Notes: a model not told the origin generated them from the letters alone. Counted from the first letter of the stretch, positions 9,891-21,262 are shown. The stretch is 64,000 nt of DNA from Gautieria morchelliformis (GCA_015179125.1 WHVA01000325.1:1-64000), one strand, 5' to 3'. Numbers and translations are program-made.

Positions 9891-10103
9891 TGTAAATAAC
9901 CCGTGTATCTACATGTACATTAGTTATTACATAATCCCAGTGGGCCCCTTAGGACCCACTGTATAGTTTAGGCGTGGGAACCGGCTAGCGGTCCCCATCA
10001 CATCTTACTCTTACCTGTCACTACGTAGCATTCAGAATACCACTCATTGGTCAAGTTCTGCAGTGCCCTTGTGATACAAGGTCCTAAGATCGACATCTTT
10101 ACA
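9891..10103 (+). repeat. 3' LTR of the Ty3-type element (213 bp)
   Basis: TGTAAATAAC...ATCTTTACA, nearly identical to 240-453. It is followed at 10104 by TCAGC, the target duplication. Confidence 0.93.
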
Positions 10104-10330
10104 TCAGCCTTCTCTATCTGAGTTTCCTCAGCTTCTGTAAGAATATGGCCTGGGGGAATGACTGGAGGATCAGGAGGTCGAATGGCCCTCCCTTCTATAT
10201 GCCTGAGTAGATTTTTGGACTCAAAATAACTTGTGAGAGTAGCTCGCCACAGAGGCCAATTACTTCCATCTGTTGCAAGCTTCTCCACACCCAAAAGCTT
10301 CTACGAAGTGTCTGCGGGGCCCATAACCCT
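10104..10330 (-). pseudogene. 5' end of Gag in the minus-strand copia copy, with early stop
   Basis: The minus-strand reading from the ATG in the primer-binding site (10321-10330 region) matches the N-terminus of the intact copia Gag (LATDGSNWPLWRATL). Codon 8, GAG in the intact copy, is TAG here (10301-10303). The reading is cut at 10104 by the Ty3 insertion and resumes at 239. This copy is therefore doubly inactivated. Confidence 0.9.
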
Positions 10331-10818
10331 TGTTAGCAACTCGGGGTTATGGCAGGGAAGGTTCGGTAGAGTTCTTAGAAAGCTAGAATCAAATTCACTC
10401 TCTCAGTGAATTTATTGTCACTGTTATATTAATACAATACCTAGAATCAAATTCACTACATGATTTTCAGTCAACATGCTATGAAAATACAAAGAATACT
10501 ACTCGCCTCTCTCAGTGAATTTATTGTCACTGAGAGAGGAGTACTATCCTGTCTCAGAAGGCATATACGTGCACCCGGCCCTTTAGCGCTCAAGAGCTCG
10601 CGCGTCGAAGTCATTTCAAACTCCGCTGGGTGCAGCCGCTTGTGAAAATAGAGATAACAAAATGAAATGGAGAGGTAGGGAGTGATTGGAAAATTTCGAA
10701 AATAATCAGAGAAGTGAATGCATGGTACAAGAACAATGTGAGAAGAGATTGAAACACCACACAATAAATCGAATATATTATGCTTGATTTTGGTGCAGGA
10801 GCATAAATGCACCCAACA
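10331..10818 (-). repeat. 5' LTR of the minus-strand copia copy (488 bp)
   Basis: TGTTAGCAAC at 10331 to ACCCAACA at 10818 is the reverse complement of the copia LTR, with clear divergence from the plus copy (for example a different R/U5 end) and the same CTCTCTCAGTGA hairpin family. The matching distal end and target duplication lie outside the window. Confidence 0.9.
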
Positions 10819-11009
10819 CCTTCTACATCAGCTATCTAATGCCTTGCCACCCAGGTGGGCAAAAATGCAACAGAGCTCACTTCAGCTTGACACAGACACT
10901 CTGCTACACAAACATCAACTCCAGCTTAATAAAGCCTCACTGCAGGAATCTTACAATTTGGTCTGGTATTCTCAAGTATGTTAGCCTATTCCTTTCATTT
11001 TAATATTAA

Positions 11010-12774
11010 TTGACCAGCCCACAGGCTGGTGTTGTGCCTTTGATCATAACTATACAACTAACAACACCATACATGTCCTTAGAGGCTGTAAATATGGCTA
11101 CATTCAATCTAATGGAAGCCCTTGGGCTCACCCCCGCCTCACTTTGCCATGCATATCAACGAGGGGAGTGGCGTGTGCATCAAATGGATACACATTGGAA
11201 GGTACAGCCAAGCCAGCAGTTACTTTACCATGCATTTGATACCACTCTGGCTTCATGTCTTGGGCTGCACAAAGAGATCGCTCTGCAAGCCCAAGCAACT
11301 TCTTCATAGGCTCCCAAACGCAAGGGGGAGCCAGTAGTGTCACCTCCAAAAAAAGCGAAGGCAGCATGCACCATTGAAATATCTGATGATGATGATGATG
11401 ATGACAATGACTTGCCCAGTGCCAGATCACTTTGACGACTGCTTCATCCTGCAGGAAAACCTCCCTCTGTCCTGATTATTCTTCCACGATGATGGTCGCA
11501 CCTGCCACTAAATCCCAGATTACTGTACCAATACCAGCTCATCTATCAACATTAGGTCCTCGACAATGGCCAACCGACTTTGATTTCATTGATGTAGTGA
11601 AAGGCTTGGAGAAATACAACAGGAGATTGAAAGAGGGTTATACTCAGCAGAAGGCTTTTCAGGACATGTTTGGTATACCATATGTATGGCAGACATTAAG
11701 CGACAAATGCCAACTTCTCAAGGGAGTACGGACTGACAATGAGCTGCTCTACGACACATTCTATGCAATGGGACATGTCAATGAGGCACGCTGGCCCTTT
11801 TTTGAGAGCAAGCCAGAGGGAAAGATAGTTCGTGGAAGCAAGCGTCTTGAATTGCTGGCCACAAGGGCCATGCCAGATTGTGAATCAGAAGAGGGTCATT
11901 CGGATCAGGCATACAATAAGTCACCAATGGCCAAGGTGGATACTACAAGTAAGGCTGCAGTTAAATTTCAAAGATTGGGACTCATACATTTGCAGATATA
12001 TGCCCTAAATGCCAACCCTTCTTCCCTGAAATGCTCACCCTGGCTTGATAAATTTATTAAGCTGTACATTTGGTACAGGTATGGTTATGCACCTGACCGT
12101 CTTCATGTTCAAGAGCATGGCGAGCTCCTCTGGGCAATTCATGACATGGAAGCAGACCACTACACTCAGAGGGGATCCGAATTAAACTGGCTGACCAAGT
12201 TGGATAAGCAGTGGATGGGAGTGGCCATAATCAAGCTGAAACTGCACTGTGAGACACTGATAGCAGGTGCCCCAATCACCAATCAGTTCATTGAGGTCAA
12301 GGATATGATCGAGTCTGGCCATGAGGACATTGCTGCCAGCATGCCACCATAAGTGTTTATGCTCGCGAGTACAGATGGCTTAGGAGTGCCAGCTAGTGAG
12401 TCCTTGATTCTTATATCCAAGGGTTTGATTGATCATTGGCTGTTCTCTAGTTTTGGAGAACAAGGTTCCATTTTATTTTACAGACATTGCAAACACTCTT
12501 CCCCATCGACACTGTATTCCCCGATACCATTAAGTGTCTCACAACTGCACTTATCATGGAGCTTGAAGGTTGTTGACCCATCAATGCCATGAAGTCGTAT
12601 CATGTCAGCTGCAATTGGGGTGGTGCATTTCTTCCACTCACAACTGGAACACGAGGTGAGAGTGTGGATGTGGAATATCAAAATATGCAAGAGCAGGAAC
12701 AAATGGCAGCTGCTGTCACTGGACATGATAAGGCAAAGCTGTCATGCCTGGTGAGGTGTCCAAATCCCCTTTAG
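11010..12774 (+). pseudogene. Decayed gene of an unrecognised family
   Basis: Not recognised. Coding-like pieces follow one another on the plus strand: 11010-11309 (EALGLTPASLCHAYQRGEW), a Lys-rich segment with an acidic run of seven Asp ending at 11434, and the longest ORF 11432-12352 (306 aa). That ORF contains WPTDFDFIDVVKGLEKYN and AFQDMFGIPYVWQTL, a layout I associate with repetitive agaricomycete proteins of unknown role. Short stretches near 12487-12573 and 12589-12774 could be later exons. A poly-GAT tract encodes the acidic run. No domain of known function is visible. It could be a degenerated gene with introns or a captured transposon gene. It is convergent with the cysteine-cluster pseudogene at 13318. 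Confidence 0.35.
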
Positions 12775-13317
12775 TGCACGTGAAGGAGGAAACCGAAGAC
12801 ATTGTAGTGACTGCAGACTACTCAGTATATCATCTGATGGCAATAAGCTCATCACACTCAACAATTCAGATGATGACTGAGTACATAGGAAGATTGACAT
12901 CACGGTTTATTGTTTGCGCTAATGTCCCATTTATTCTATTCACAGAGGACTATATATATGCTATTCCATCATGGCCGGCTACTGTAAACCTGCATTCCCA
13001 TCCTATTCTGTATCATTGCTCCATCTTCTGTTGCTTTCCCATCACATATATCGCTGCTTTTTCCGACCCACTGTGACTCATTATTGCATGCACTGCCGTC
13101 CATTGCACATATCATCCCCATGCATGCTCATTTGCAAGTCAATGCATATCCTTTTTCCATCATGTCCTGAGTGGTGTATTCAATACACTTGTGTTCCCAT
13201 TGCTGCTGCCTAAATATATCTTGTAGGCATTTTGATTTTGAGTGAGATCACACAACCTTGGGTAATTGAACTGGTCTATATTGTCCTATTTTGATCATAG
13301 AATACATGAGAATCATA
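12775..13317. other. No gene recognised
   Basis: AT-rich sequence with short T/C-rich runs and only short ORFs without coding character. I see no RNA gene or repeat boundary here. Confidence 0.5.
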
Positions 13318-13421
13318 TCAGGGATTGGTTACTGTGGAAACATTGTCAGGGTGATCGGGATGAAGGACTTTGTGTCTAGGGATGTTATAAGGGGCAGATT
13401 TTTGTTTCTGGAGTTCACTGA

Positions 13422-13426
13422 CCATT
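13422..13426. repeat. Target-site duplication CCATT (left copy)
   Basis: CCATT at 13422-13426 is repeated at 22503-22507, directly outside the solo LTR. Joining the flanks through one copy continues the minus-strand cysteine-cluster reading. Confidence 0.9.
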
Positions 13427-13821
13427 TGTTATGACCATGCATTTTCGACTTCCGACACTCAGTTCCGCTCACATTCCGACCCTCCGATAATTCCGACATT
13501 TCACCCCTTGTTATATCCATTGTTCTTTCGACTCTATTACTCGGACCCACCGGACTCGCCTCACAGCACAGCAAGACCATATGTCTGGCCCCTTTGGAGT
13601 CTCGTTGTTTCTTTATATCAGATATACTTTCTGACCCCTTGTTCTTTTGCCATTGTTCTACCCTACCCTGTACCCCCTTGTAGTCCCCTTGTGTCCAATT
13701 AGTTGTTTACCCCGTATGTCTATCTGACTTCCACTCCATCTGGAATTTTCTTAGTACTACCCCATTACATGTTGTCTCTGTATAAAAGCCCCTCATGTAT
13801 GCTCATTATTCTGCAATCAGA

Positions 13822-13826
13822 TAATC
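13822..13826. repeat. Target-site duplication TAATC (left copy)
   Basis: TAATC at 13822-13826 is repeated at 22241-22245 and flanks the 383-bp TG...CA unit. The uninterrupted family-A LTR has a single copy in ATAATCACCTT. Confidence 0.88.
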
Positions 13827-13926
13827 TGTCAGGGGACACCCTGTTTTCCAGTTCCAACACCACACCAAGTTCCGACTCCATTTCCAACTCCACTTTCAGA
13901 AATTATTCTGCTTCTGGGAGAACTTC

Positions 13927-13931
13927 CACCA
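13927..13931. repeat. Target-site duplication CACCA (left copy)
   Basis: CACCA at 13927-13931 is repeated at 21958-21962, immediately outside the LTRs of the full family-A element. Confidence 0.93.
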
Positions 13932-14623
13932 TGTTACGTATCGAGATTTCCACTAAGTCGGAACTGGAAAGGACAGCGGCTTCAACTTATAGGTTGCGCC
14001 CCCAATGAACTATCGTCCTAGGTATTTCGGAAATGAGCCGGAAGTCGGAAAGTACTGGACCAGAGGTTTGGTCGGAACTTGAGTCGGAACTGAGGCGGAA
14101 GGCGGAAGACGGAAGGCTGAGAGAGAGACTGAGATCTTGCTAGACTCGCTGTGCTAAGAACAGGAGATGGAGCGAAGGAAATCAAGTATCGAAGGTGATT
14201 ATCTGATTGCAGAATAACAGACATACATGAGGGGGTTTTATACAAAGCGCAGAGCAACAAGTAATGGTGTTGTACTAAGCAAATTCCGGAGGAAGCGGAA
14301 GTCGAGTACAATGTGTGGGAACTAACTAATTGGGAACAATGGGACCACAAGGGGGGTTCAGGGTAAGGTAGAACAATGGCAAAGAACAAGGGGTCGGGAA
14401 AACATATCTGACAACGAACTACAAGGGTGACCGGATAGATGGTTTTGATGGATGGCGAGGTGGGTCCGGTGGGTCCGAGTAATAGAGTCGAAAGAACAAG
14501 GGAAATGTACAAGGGGCGGAATGTCGGAAATGTCGGAGGGGCGGAACGTGTGGCGGAACTATTGGAGAGGCGGAATGTATGGCGGAACTGAGGGTCGGAA
14601 GTCGGAAATGAACGGTCGTAACA
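13932..14623 (-). repeat. 3' LTR of family-A element (692 bp)
   Basis: On the plus strand it reads TGTTACGTATCGAG...GGTCGTAACA. By hand count it contains 18 copies of CGGAA on the plus strand and one on the other. It would also have to drive, outward-in, the antisense gene that starts at 14746. Confidence 0.95.
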
Positions 14624-14637
14624 GTATCTCCCTTCTA
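14624..14637 (-). other. Polypurine tract of family-A element
   Basis: The minus strand reads TAGAAGGGAGATAC directly before the 3' LTR, the position of the plus-strand DNA primer. Confidence 0.65.
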
Positions 14638-14745
14638 AGGTCGAGCCCCGCGAGACCACAGGTCGGAATCACGTGACCTGTGAACAAACGCGTCGGAGTT
14701 TGAAATATAGGCTGAAGGACAAACGCGTCTTCTCTCCATTCCATC

Positions 14746-15973
14746 ATGAGTGCCCCAGTAGATTTCTCTAAGATGTCCAGCGCGGAGATGAAACAGCACT
14801 TCGCTGATATGCTCGCGCAAAAGGAAATGGCCGAGAAACGCGAGGCTGAGGAAGCTGCGCGGAAAGAGAAAGAACGTCGGGAGAAGGAGCGGAAGGAGCA
14901 GGAGAGGAAAGAGCGCGAACGCCGCGAGGAGGAGGAGCGCGTCCGTGAAGAGAAACGGAAACGGAACGCGGCACGGAAGGCTGCTGCGGACAAGGCCGCT
15001 GCAGAGAAAGCGGCTGCGGAGAAAGCGGAAAGGGATCAGGTGAGTCGGAAATGTCCGGCGGAAATGTTCTTGAAGTTAACCAGAGTTCTTCCAGGATCAT
15101 GTTCAGGACGAGTCAGAGTCAGACTCGGAAGGTTCGGCGGAAAGTACACCGACTCCGGAAGGAAAAGGGAAGCAAAAGGAGATTGCGACCCCGGTGAACC
15201 TTGTGGCGGAACGGAAAAGTCGAGCGGACGCATTCCAGAAGGCTCGAAAGGAGAAGTTGAGTCGGATGTTGGAACTCCGTGAACTGGGGCCGGAAAATCC
15301 CGCGACTAAGAAGCGGAAAACTCGGGACGGCGATGAGGAGAAGGCCCCATGTGACCCATGCGAGTCTAAGGGGGTGGATTGCACGTGGTCGAGCAAACCA
15401 CGGGAAACGTCGTGCGACCAGTGCCGTGACCGGAAAAGGCGCTGCGTCGTGGACGGGTGCGCTTCGAGGCTGGAGCGAAAGAAACAGAAGGTTGAGGAGT
15501 CAAATCCGAAGGCGGAACCGGGACCGAGCGGAGGGAGGGCCGAGGAATCATTTCCGGTGACCGGAAAGTCGGCACAGGCGGTGTTGAATCGGTTCACCAT
15601 GGCTTCTCCGCTCCTCGACATTGCTGGGTCGCTGAGGGCCATGCGGAAACAGCAGCGTGAAATCCGGGACATCATGATCGAGATGGCCGAGGTTCAGCAG
15701 CATCAGGTTCTGTCGATTCAGAACCAGATGACTGTCATGTCTACCGTCCTGCAGCAGTTGACGCGGGAAATGCGGTGGCGGAACGATCTGGTCCGGGACC
15801 GAATGGATGCGCGGCTTCGGGAGCAGGGAATTGGGGCGGAAGCTGGTCCGAGCGGTGGGGCGGAAACAAGGGAAAGGGTGGAAACGGAGTTGGTGAGTGT
15901 CGAGGTAGGAGAGGCGGAAAAAGAGCCGGAAGCGGAAGAAGAGGTCGAGGCGGAGACAATGGGGGAGGAGTAG
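14746..15973 (+). CDS. Antisense Zn(II)2Cys6 zinc-cluster protein carried by the chromovirus, 390 aa, one intron
   Basis: Exons are 14746-15039 and 15095-15973; the 55-bp intron (GTGAGT...TTCCAG) keeps the frame and the total is 391 codons. The first about 100 residues are a highly charged Glu/Lys/Arg helix, followed by Ala/Lys repeats. Residues 184-215 hold six cysteines, CDPC ... C194 ... C205DQC208 ... C215, spaced C-x2-C-x6-C-x10-C-x2-C-x6-C. This is the classic fungal zinc-cluster spacing, with basic residues in the second half (CRDRKRRC). A Gln/Met-rich helical segment (about 265-320) may dimerise, and the C-terminus is acidic. Such proteins bind CGG triplets in the nucleus. The gene lies tail-to-tail with pol inside a retroelement, 122 bp from the LTR. 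Role inferred: self-regulation or host gene capture. Confidence 0.8.
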
Positions 15974-16103
15974 GGTGTCGAAGTGACTTGTAATATTTTT
16001 CTTGAAGTGTCGGAAATTAGCGTAACGGAAATTGAATCGGATTTTAATAATGACTTGAGAACTGTAAGAAAGCAATGGGTGTCGGAAATGAGGTCGGAAT
16101 TGA

Positions 16104-19100
16104 CTAGGGCGCGGAAATGGGGCCAGGCTTGTCATGATATGACTTGTGAAAGTCAGAGACGAGGTCAGAGGCGTGGTCAAGTTCCGTGGCGGAAATCCAC
16201 GAAGTCTCTTCGTCAGTGTTTTCATAGCCTGCCCACTTGACTAGGTACTGGAGTTGGCAGCGGTATCTTCTGTCGAGCTTGGAGTTGAGAATTTCCGAAA
16301 TCTCATATTCCGGTTCTCCGTCGATGACGACTGGCGGAGGCGGAGGTTGTTCTCGATTCGGAATTGTATTCGGAACTGCTGGCTCAAGCATAGAGACGTG
16401 GAATACCGGATGTACTGCGCGCATATTGTCAGGAAGTCTGAGGGTGAAAGAACGACTGCCGGCCTTAGCGATGATCTCGTAAGGACCGAGGTATTTCTCA
16501 GAGAGTTTCTTCGAGGGGCGAGTGGTGCGGAAGTTTTCCGCTTTGACAAAGGCTTTGTCGCCTATCTCGAATGCCGGTTGCGGAAGGCGTTTCCGATCGG
16601 CGGAAGTTTGGTATCTCTTCTGGGCAGCGGTAATGTTCTCTCGGAGGTGCTGGTGAAGGTCGTCAAGTTCCACAACGAAATCTCGGGCTCTTGCAGAGGC
16701 GAGGTCGCGTTCGGGGTGGATGGCGAGATTCGGGTGGTAGCCCTTGTTGGCATAAAAGGGTGAAATTCCGGTGGTAGCGGAAGGCGCGTTGTTGTAGGCA
16801 AATTCCGCGAGCGGAAGAAGGTCGGACCAATTGCTATGTTGGTAGTTGCAATAGACGCGGAGATACTGCTCAAGGGTCTGATTAGTACGTTCCGTTTGTC
16901 CGTCTCCTTCGGGATGATAACCGGAAGTGAAGTGGAGCTTCATGTCGAGAGCCTTTCCGAGGGTGCGGAAAAAGGATGACACGAATTCGGATCCACGGTC
17001 GGAAGTGACATGGGAAGGGATTCCGTGCTTGGAAAAGACGTGGAGCACAAAGAGCTGTGCGAGCTGGGCGGAAGTTATGGTGTCGTAGGTCGGAATAAAG
17101 ATGGACTGCTTTGTGAGGCGGTCAACGATCACTAGAATGGTATCATAGCCGGATGACTTAGGAAGTTTCTCAATGAAATCCATGGATATCGAATTCCACG
17201 GTTGTTCCGGGATCGGAAGTTGCTTCAGGAGGCCGTAGGGTTTGTGACGTTGAGGCTTGGCTCGCATACAGGTGGTGCATGACTTGCAGTAGTCTTGGAC
17301 CATCGTGCGGAGGAGAGGCCAAGTATAGGTGCGTCGGATTATGTCGAGGGTCTTGTTCTGGCCTTGGTGTCCTGAGAGCGGATGATCGTGGCTTTGCTGG
17401 AGCACGCGAAGTCGTAGATCGTTGGTGTCCGGAACGTAAATCCGGGACTTGTACCGGAGAAATCCGTCGGAATCGAGGGACCATCCAGGACTGGTGGGGT
17501 CATCGAGGTGGGCTGCGGAGGTGGGGTCGGAACGGAGTGCGGAACGGATGTCGGAATGGAGAGACTCGGTGTCCATAATAATTGAGGCGCGGAGTAGTGG
17601 AAACTGCAATGCTGTGGCACGCAGGGACGATGCCAGTTGCTCAGTGGAGAATACTGGGCGGAAATTGTGCGGATTAACGCTGGCATAGTCGCTACTTCCC
17701 TCTTTTGGGTAGACGTCCCAACGTCTAGTGAGCGCGTCGGGTTTTGCTCCGAGCTTTCCGGGGCGGAAACGGATCACCATGTTGAACTGTGAGAGGTATT
17801 CAGACCAGCGGACTTGACGGCGAGTCAAAATCTTAGTGGTTGCAAAATACTCAAGGTTCTTATGATCCGTTACAACGTCGATGGATAAGTTGGACCTTCG
17901 AGGTAGTGTCTCCAATTTTGAAAGGCTTCGAAAATCGCAAGTAGTTCCTTATCGTGGACGTCGTAGTTGAGTTCCGGGGCGGAAAAGGTGCGGGAATGAA
18001 AGGCGATCGGATGAATTTCTCCGTCGTCGGGTGAAATGATGGAAAGAATGGCGGCTAGCGCGTAGTCAGAAGCGTCGGTTTCGAGTACAAGTTGGGCATC
18101 AGGAATCCAGAAACCGAGTATGGGAGCCGTGGTGAAGGCCGATTTGAGAGCTTCAAATGCGGAACGGCATTCCGGTGTGAAATTCCATGGGGCACCCTTC
18201 CTGGTGAGACGCGTGAGCGGAACAGTAATGTCGGAAAAATTATAAATGAAACGCCGGTAAAATTGGCGAAGCCAAGGAAAGACTGCACATCCTTAACACG
18301 TCGGGGTTCCGGCCATTCTTGAATTGCCTTGACCTTGTCCTCTGCCATGGTAAGACCTGTTGGAGAGAGGATGTAGCCGAGGTATTCGACCGTGTCGCGA
18401 TGCCATTCGCATTTCTCTGCTTTTGCGTAGAGATGGTGTTTGCGTAGGCGGCGGAGTACTTCGCGGACATGTTCCCGATGTTTTTCCGGTGTGTCGGAAT
18501 AGATGAGGATGTCGTCAATGTAGACTAGAACGCATACGTCGAGGAGGTCGGAAAATACGTCGTTCATGAATCGCTGAAAAGCGGCGGGAGCATTGGTTAG
18601 ACCAAAAGGCATGACAGTCCACTCAAAAGCACCGTAGCGGGTGCGGAAGGTGGTTTTCCACTCGTCACCTTCCCGGATGCGGACAAGGTGATAAGCGTGC
18701 CGGAGGTCAATTTTGGTGTAGATCTTCGCCCTGCGGGGGTGTCGAGTAAGTCGGAAATGCGCGGAAGCGGATATTTGTCCTTTTTAGTGAGGGCATTGAG
18801 TCCGCGGAAATCGACGCAGAGGCGGAGAGATCCATCCTTCTTCTTGACGAAGAGGACCGGAGCGCCGTGCGGAGACAGCGAAGGGCGGATAAAGCCCATG
18901 TTGAGATGTTCATCGACGAACTCTCGGAGAGTTAGGAGTTCACTTTGCGAAAGAGAGTAGATCGGTCCAAGGGGCGGAGATGCTCCTTCTTCCAAATCTA
19001 TCTTCAAGTCGTAAGGTCGATGTTCAGCAGGTTTGTCGGCTTTGGCCTTATTGAACACGTCCGGGAAGTCACGATATTCTTCCGGAACTGAGCTCATGTC

Positions 19101-19804
19101 GACCGGAGCGGAAGTCGAGGCGGAACGAGCCTTGACTGAAGCCGAATCGGAGAGGTGAAGCTGGAAAACGGTCGTATCATCTTGCCGTTGCAATACGCGG
19201 AAAGCGGTGGCGGAAACGAGCGCAATTCGAGGGGCTTCGAGGGGCGGAGGTGCTAAAGCGGGACCGGAGTGCGGAACTGAATCCACGAGCGGAGTTGCAG
19301 AAGAGGCCTGAGCCATCTTTGCAGAAGACGTCGGAATAGATGGAAGTTGATCCGGGGTACGGAACTGTATTTGACCCAATGCCCAGTTAATCGACGGATT
19401 ATATCGGGTGAGCCAATTGTGTCCTAGTACAACGGAACAGCTAGCATCTAGCGGAGTAACGTAAAACGTAACTTCATGGTTGTCCCCAGTAGCGAAACGG
19501 ATAGACAGATCCACAACTTGGGAAATTCCCGTGTTGGAAGACCCGTCGAAAAGGCGGAGCGGAATAGTCGGAATGTTGCGGGTCGGAAGTTTATGTTTCA
19601 AAACAAAGTCGGAATCGAGGAAACAATGAGTCGAACCGGAGTCGACCAATGCTGTAAACGGGGGTGCGGAAATGGTGTCGGAAGTGAGCGGAACAGAGAG
19701 AGAGTCGGAGGACGAAAGAGCGGATGCGTTGAGTTTAACCTCGTTTGTCGCACGAATGGGGTCAACACAGCCCTCAGCTCGTGCGGAGGCCGGAGGACTG
19801 CTGA
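16104..19804 (-). CDS. Pol polyprotein of family-A chromovirus (frame broken three times)
   Basis: In element sense: aspartic protease ([13 protein letters not shown], near 19650), reverse transcriptase ([20 protein letters not shown]; catalytic YIDDIL near 18510), RNase H ([23 protein letters not shown]), integrase with a zinc-binding HHCC start (HPLSGHQGQ... CTTCMRAK) and DDE core ([29 protein letters not shown]), the GPYEI module, and a C-terminal chromodomain ([11 protein letters not shown] ... [17 protein letters not shown]). It copies and inserts the element. Frame changes near 18735 (after DTPAG), 18260 (ANF|YRRF) and 17880 each fit loss of one base, one of them in a T run. Elsewhere the frame is intact to the stop at 16104. 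The 5' boundary is set at the gag stop; the exact processing start is unknown. Confidence 0.92.
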
Positions 19805-21231
19805 CTATTTTTTTGAATCCGCAGCGGGAACCGCTTCGGATTTCTCTTCCGTCTTTGCTGCGCGGCCTTTGGCCTTAGCAGCGGAGGCGGAAGCGCGAGT
19901 GCAGTCGCGAGCGACGTGACCTCCTTTGCCGCAGAAGAGGCAAAGGTTGTTGTCCATGCGACGCTGGCGTTCTACAGGGGTTAGTTTTCCGTCTTTCCCA
20001 AGTTTGTCGGAAAGATCCGGGGTACTCTTCCGGGCGTTGGTGTTAGAACCAGAGGCCTGGTTGTTCCGAGGGGTGTTGTTGTTGTTCCGGTTGCCGGAGT
20101 TGGATCCGGAACTGTTGTTGTTGTTGTTTCCGGAGTTGGTGTTTCCGGAATTGGTCTTCTTCTTGTCTTTATCAGACTTCTTGTCGGAAGACTTGTCGTT
20201 CTTGCTCTGGGCGGAAGTTTCACGAGCAATCTCGGAGTGTCTTTCCCAGTAGCGCGAATCGATGGATTGGGCGAGGTTGCGGAGGTCGGTAAGGGTGGCG
20301 GGTTTTCCGACGCGGGCAATTTCATCCTTGATGCGGGATGGCAAGCCCATGTAAAACTGGCGTCGGAGTGCGGCTTCTCCCCATTGGACTCGAGGAGCGA
20401 GCTGCTGAAACGTGACGATATATTTAGCTATCTTATGAGTGTCTTTCATGCGAAGCTTATCGAGTTCGTTTTCCGCATCGGCTTCCATATCAAATGGTCC
20501 GAAGTTGCTGCGGAGTTCGGAAATGAAATTGGGGTAATCGTCGGCCCAGTCGACGAGAGCGAACGGATCCATGAGGGCGGGTTCGAAATAGTCGAGCGCC
20601 GTGCCTCGGAGATAGGAAAGGGCATAATTGACCTTTCGTTCGTCGTCGGGAAAGGCGTCGGGACGATCACGGAAATTGAGTTGAAGCTGAACCAGAAATG
20701 GCTGGAGCTTCTTGGGGTCGGAACCGTCGAACTGATCTGGTTCGCGGACCTTTGTCTTGGGGCGTGGTGGTGCTTGGGCCGGGCGCTGGAGTTGTCCGGC
20801 TAGCATGGCGATGGCTTGTGCAAGATCCGGAACTGGCGCGGGCGGAACTGGGTTGGCGGGAATCTGAGGTGGAATTGGAGGTGGAGGACCGCCGGGAGGA
20901 CCGCCTGGGGGACCGCCGGGTGGGCCGCCATGAGGGCCGCCTGGAGGTGGTCCTGGTGGAGGTGGTGTGGTGGAGCTGGGCGTCGGAATGACGCTGCTGT
21001 TTGTTCGCCGCTGCTACTCGTCGAATTCCCGTCGTAGTCGGGATTGTCGTCGGGATTAGCGTCGGGAACTTCTTCGAAACGTTGCGGAAAAGCATCGGAA
21101 AGCTCATCGTCGGCACGAGAGCTGTTGGAGGGTTCCGCGTGCCTTGGTGCTGCGGATCTAAGATTGCCAAAATAAGAGAGAGCTTCGACAGCTCCTGCTC
21201 GAGCTGAAGTAGCTGTGGTACGAGGAGGCAT
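19805..21231 (-). CDS. Gag of family-A chromovirus
   Basis: The main reading 20985-19805 has a Pro/Gly-rich lead, then the capsid-like retrotransposon Gag domain ([39 protein letters not shown]). It continues with a Ser/Asn/Lys-rich linker and one CCHC zinc knuckle ([14 protein letters not shown]) near the C-terminus. The most likely start is the ATG at 21231 ([13 protein letters not shown]), 33 bp inside the 5' LTR, but that reading and the main one are in different frames with the change near 20990. That is either a one-base error or mutation, or an unrecognised small intron. The pol frame differs from gag, as usual in Ty3 elements. Forms the virus-like particle and binds RNA. Confidence 0.88.
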
Positions 21232-21251
21232 AGTGATAGTTATCGGGTGGG

Positions 21252-21262
21252 AATCAGATAAT
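21252..21262 (-). promoter_or_regulatory. Self-priming primer-binding site of family-A element
   Basis: Two bases inside the 5' LTR, the element strand reads ATTATCTGATT. It is the exact complement of AATCAGATAAT at 21541-21531, the predicted first bases of the element RNA. No tRNA 3'-end complement (TGG...) is present. This is the Tf1/sushi self-priming layout. Confidence 0.75.

Larger units (their letters stand above)
240..10103 (+). mobile_element. Ty3/gypsy-type LTR retrotransposon, internally deleted, hosting a copia insertion
   Basis: The element is bounded by near-identical LTRs (240-453 and 9891-10103) that begin TGTAAATAAC and end ATCTTTACA, and is flanked by TCAGC duplications. Its own DNA, without the nested copia element, is about 4.7 kb. 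It holds a Gag-like region, an integrase C-terminus with a chromodomain, and a further ORF between the chromodomain and the 3' LTR. No protease, reverse transcriptase, RNase H or integrase core is visible, so this copy cannot move by itself. A purine tract lies just before the 3' LTR. Confidence 0.9.

Noticed and set aside
14018..14659. Long minus-strand ORF (213 codons), repeated almost identically at 21351-21960
   Set aside because: It lies inside both LTRs of the family-A element; the reading is the TTCCG-rich LTR itself, not a protein gene.
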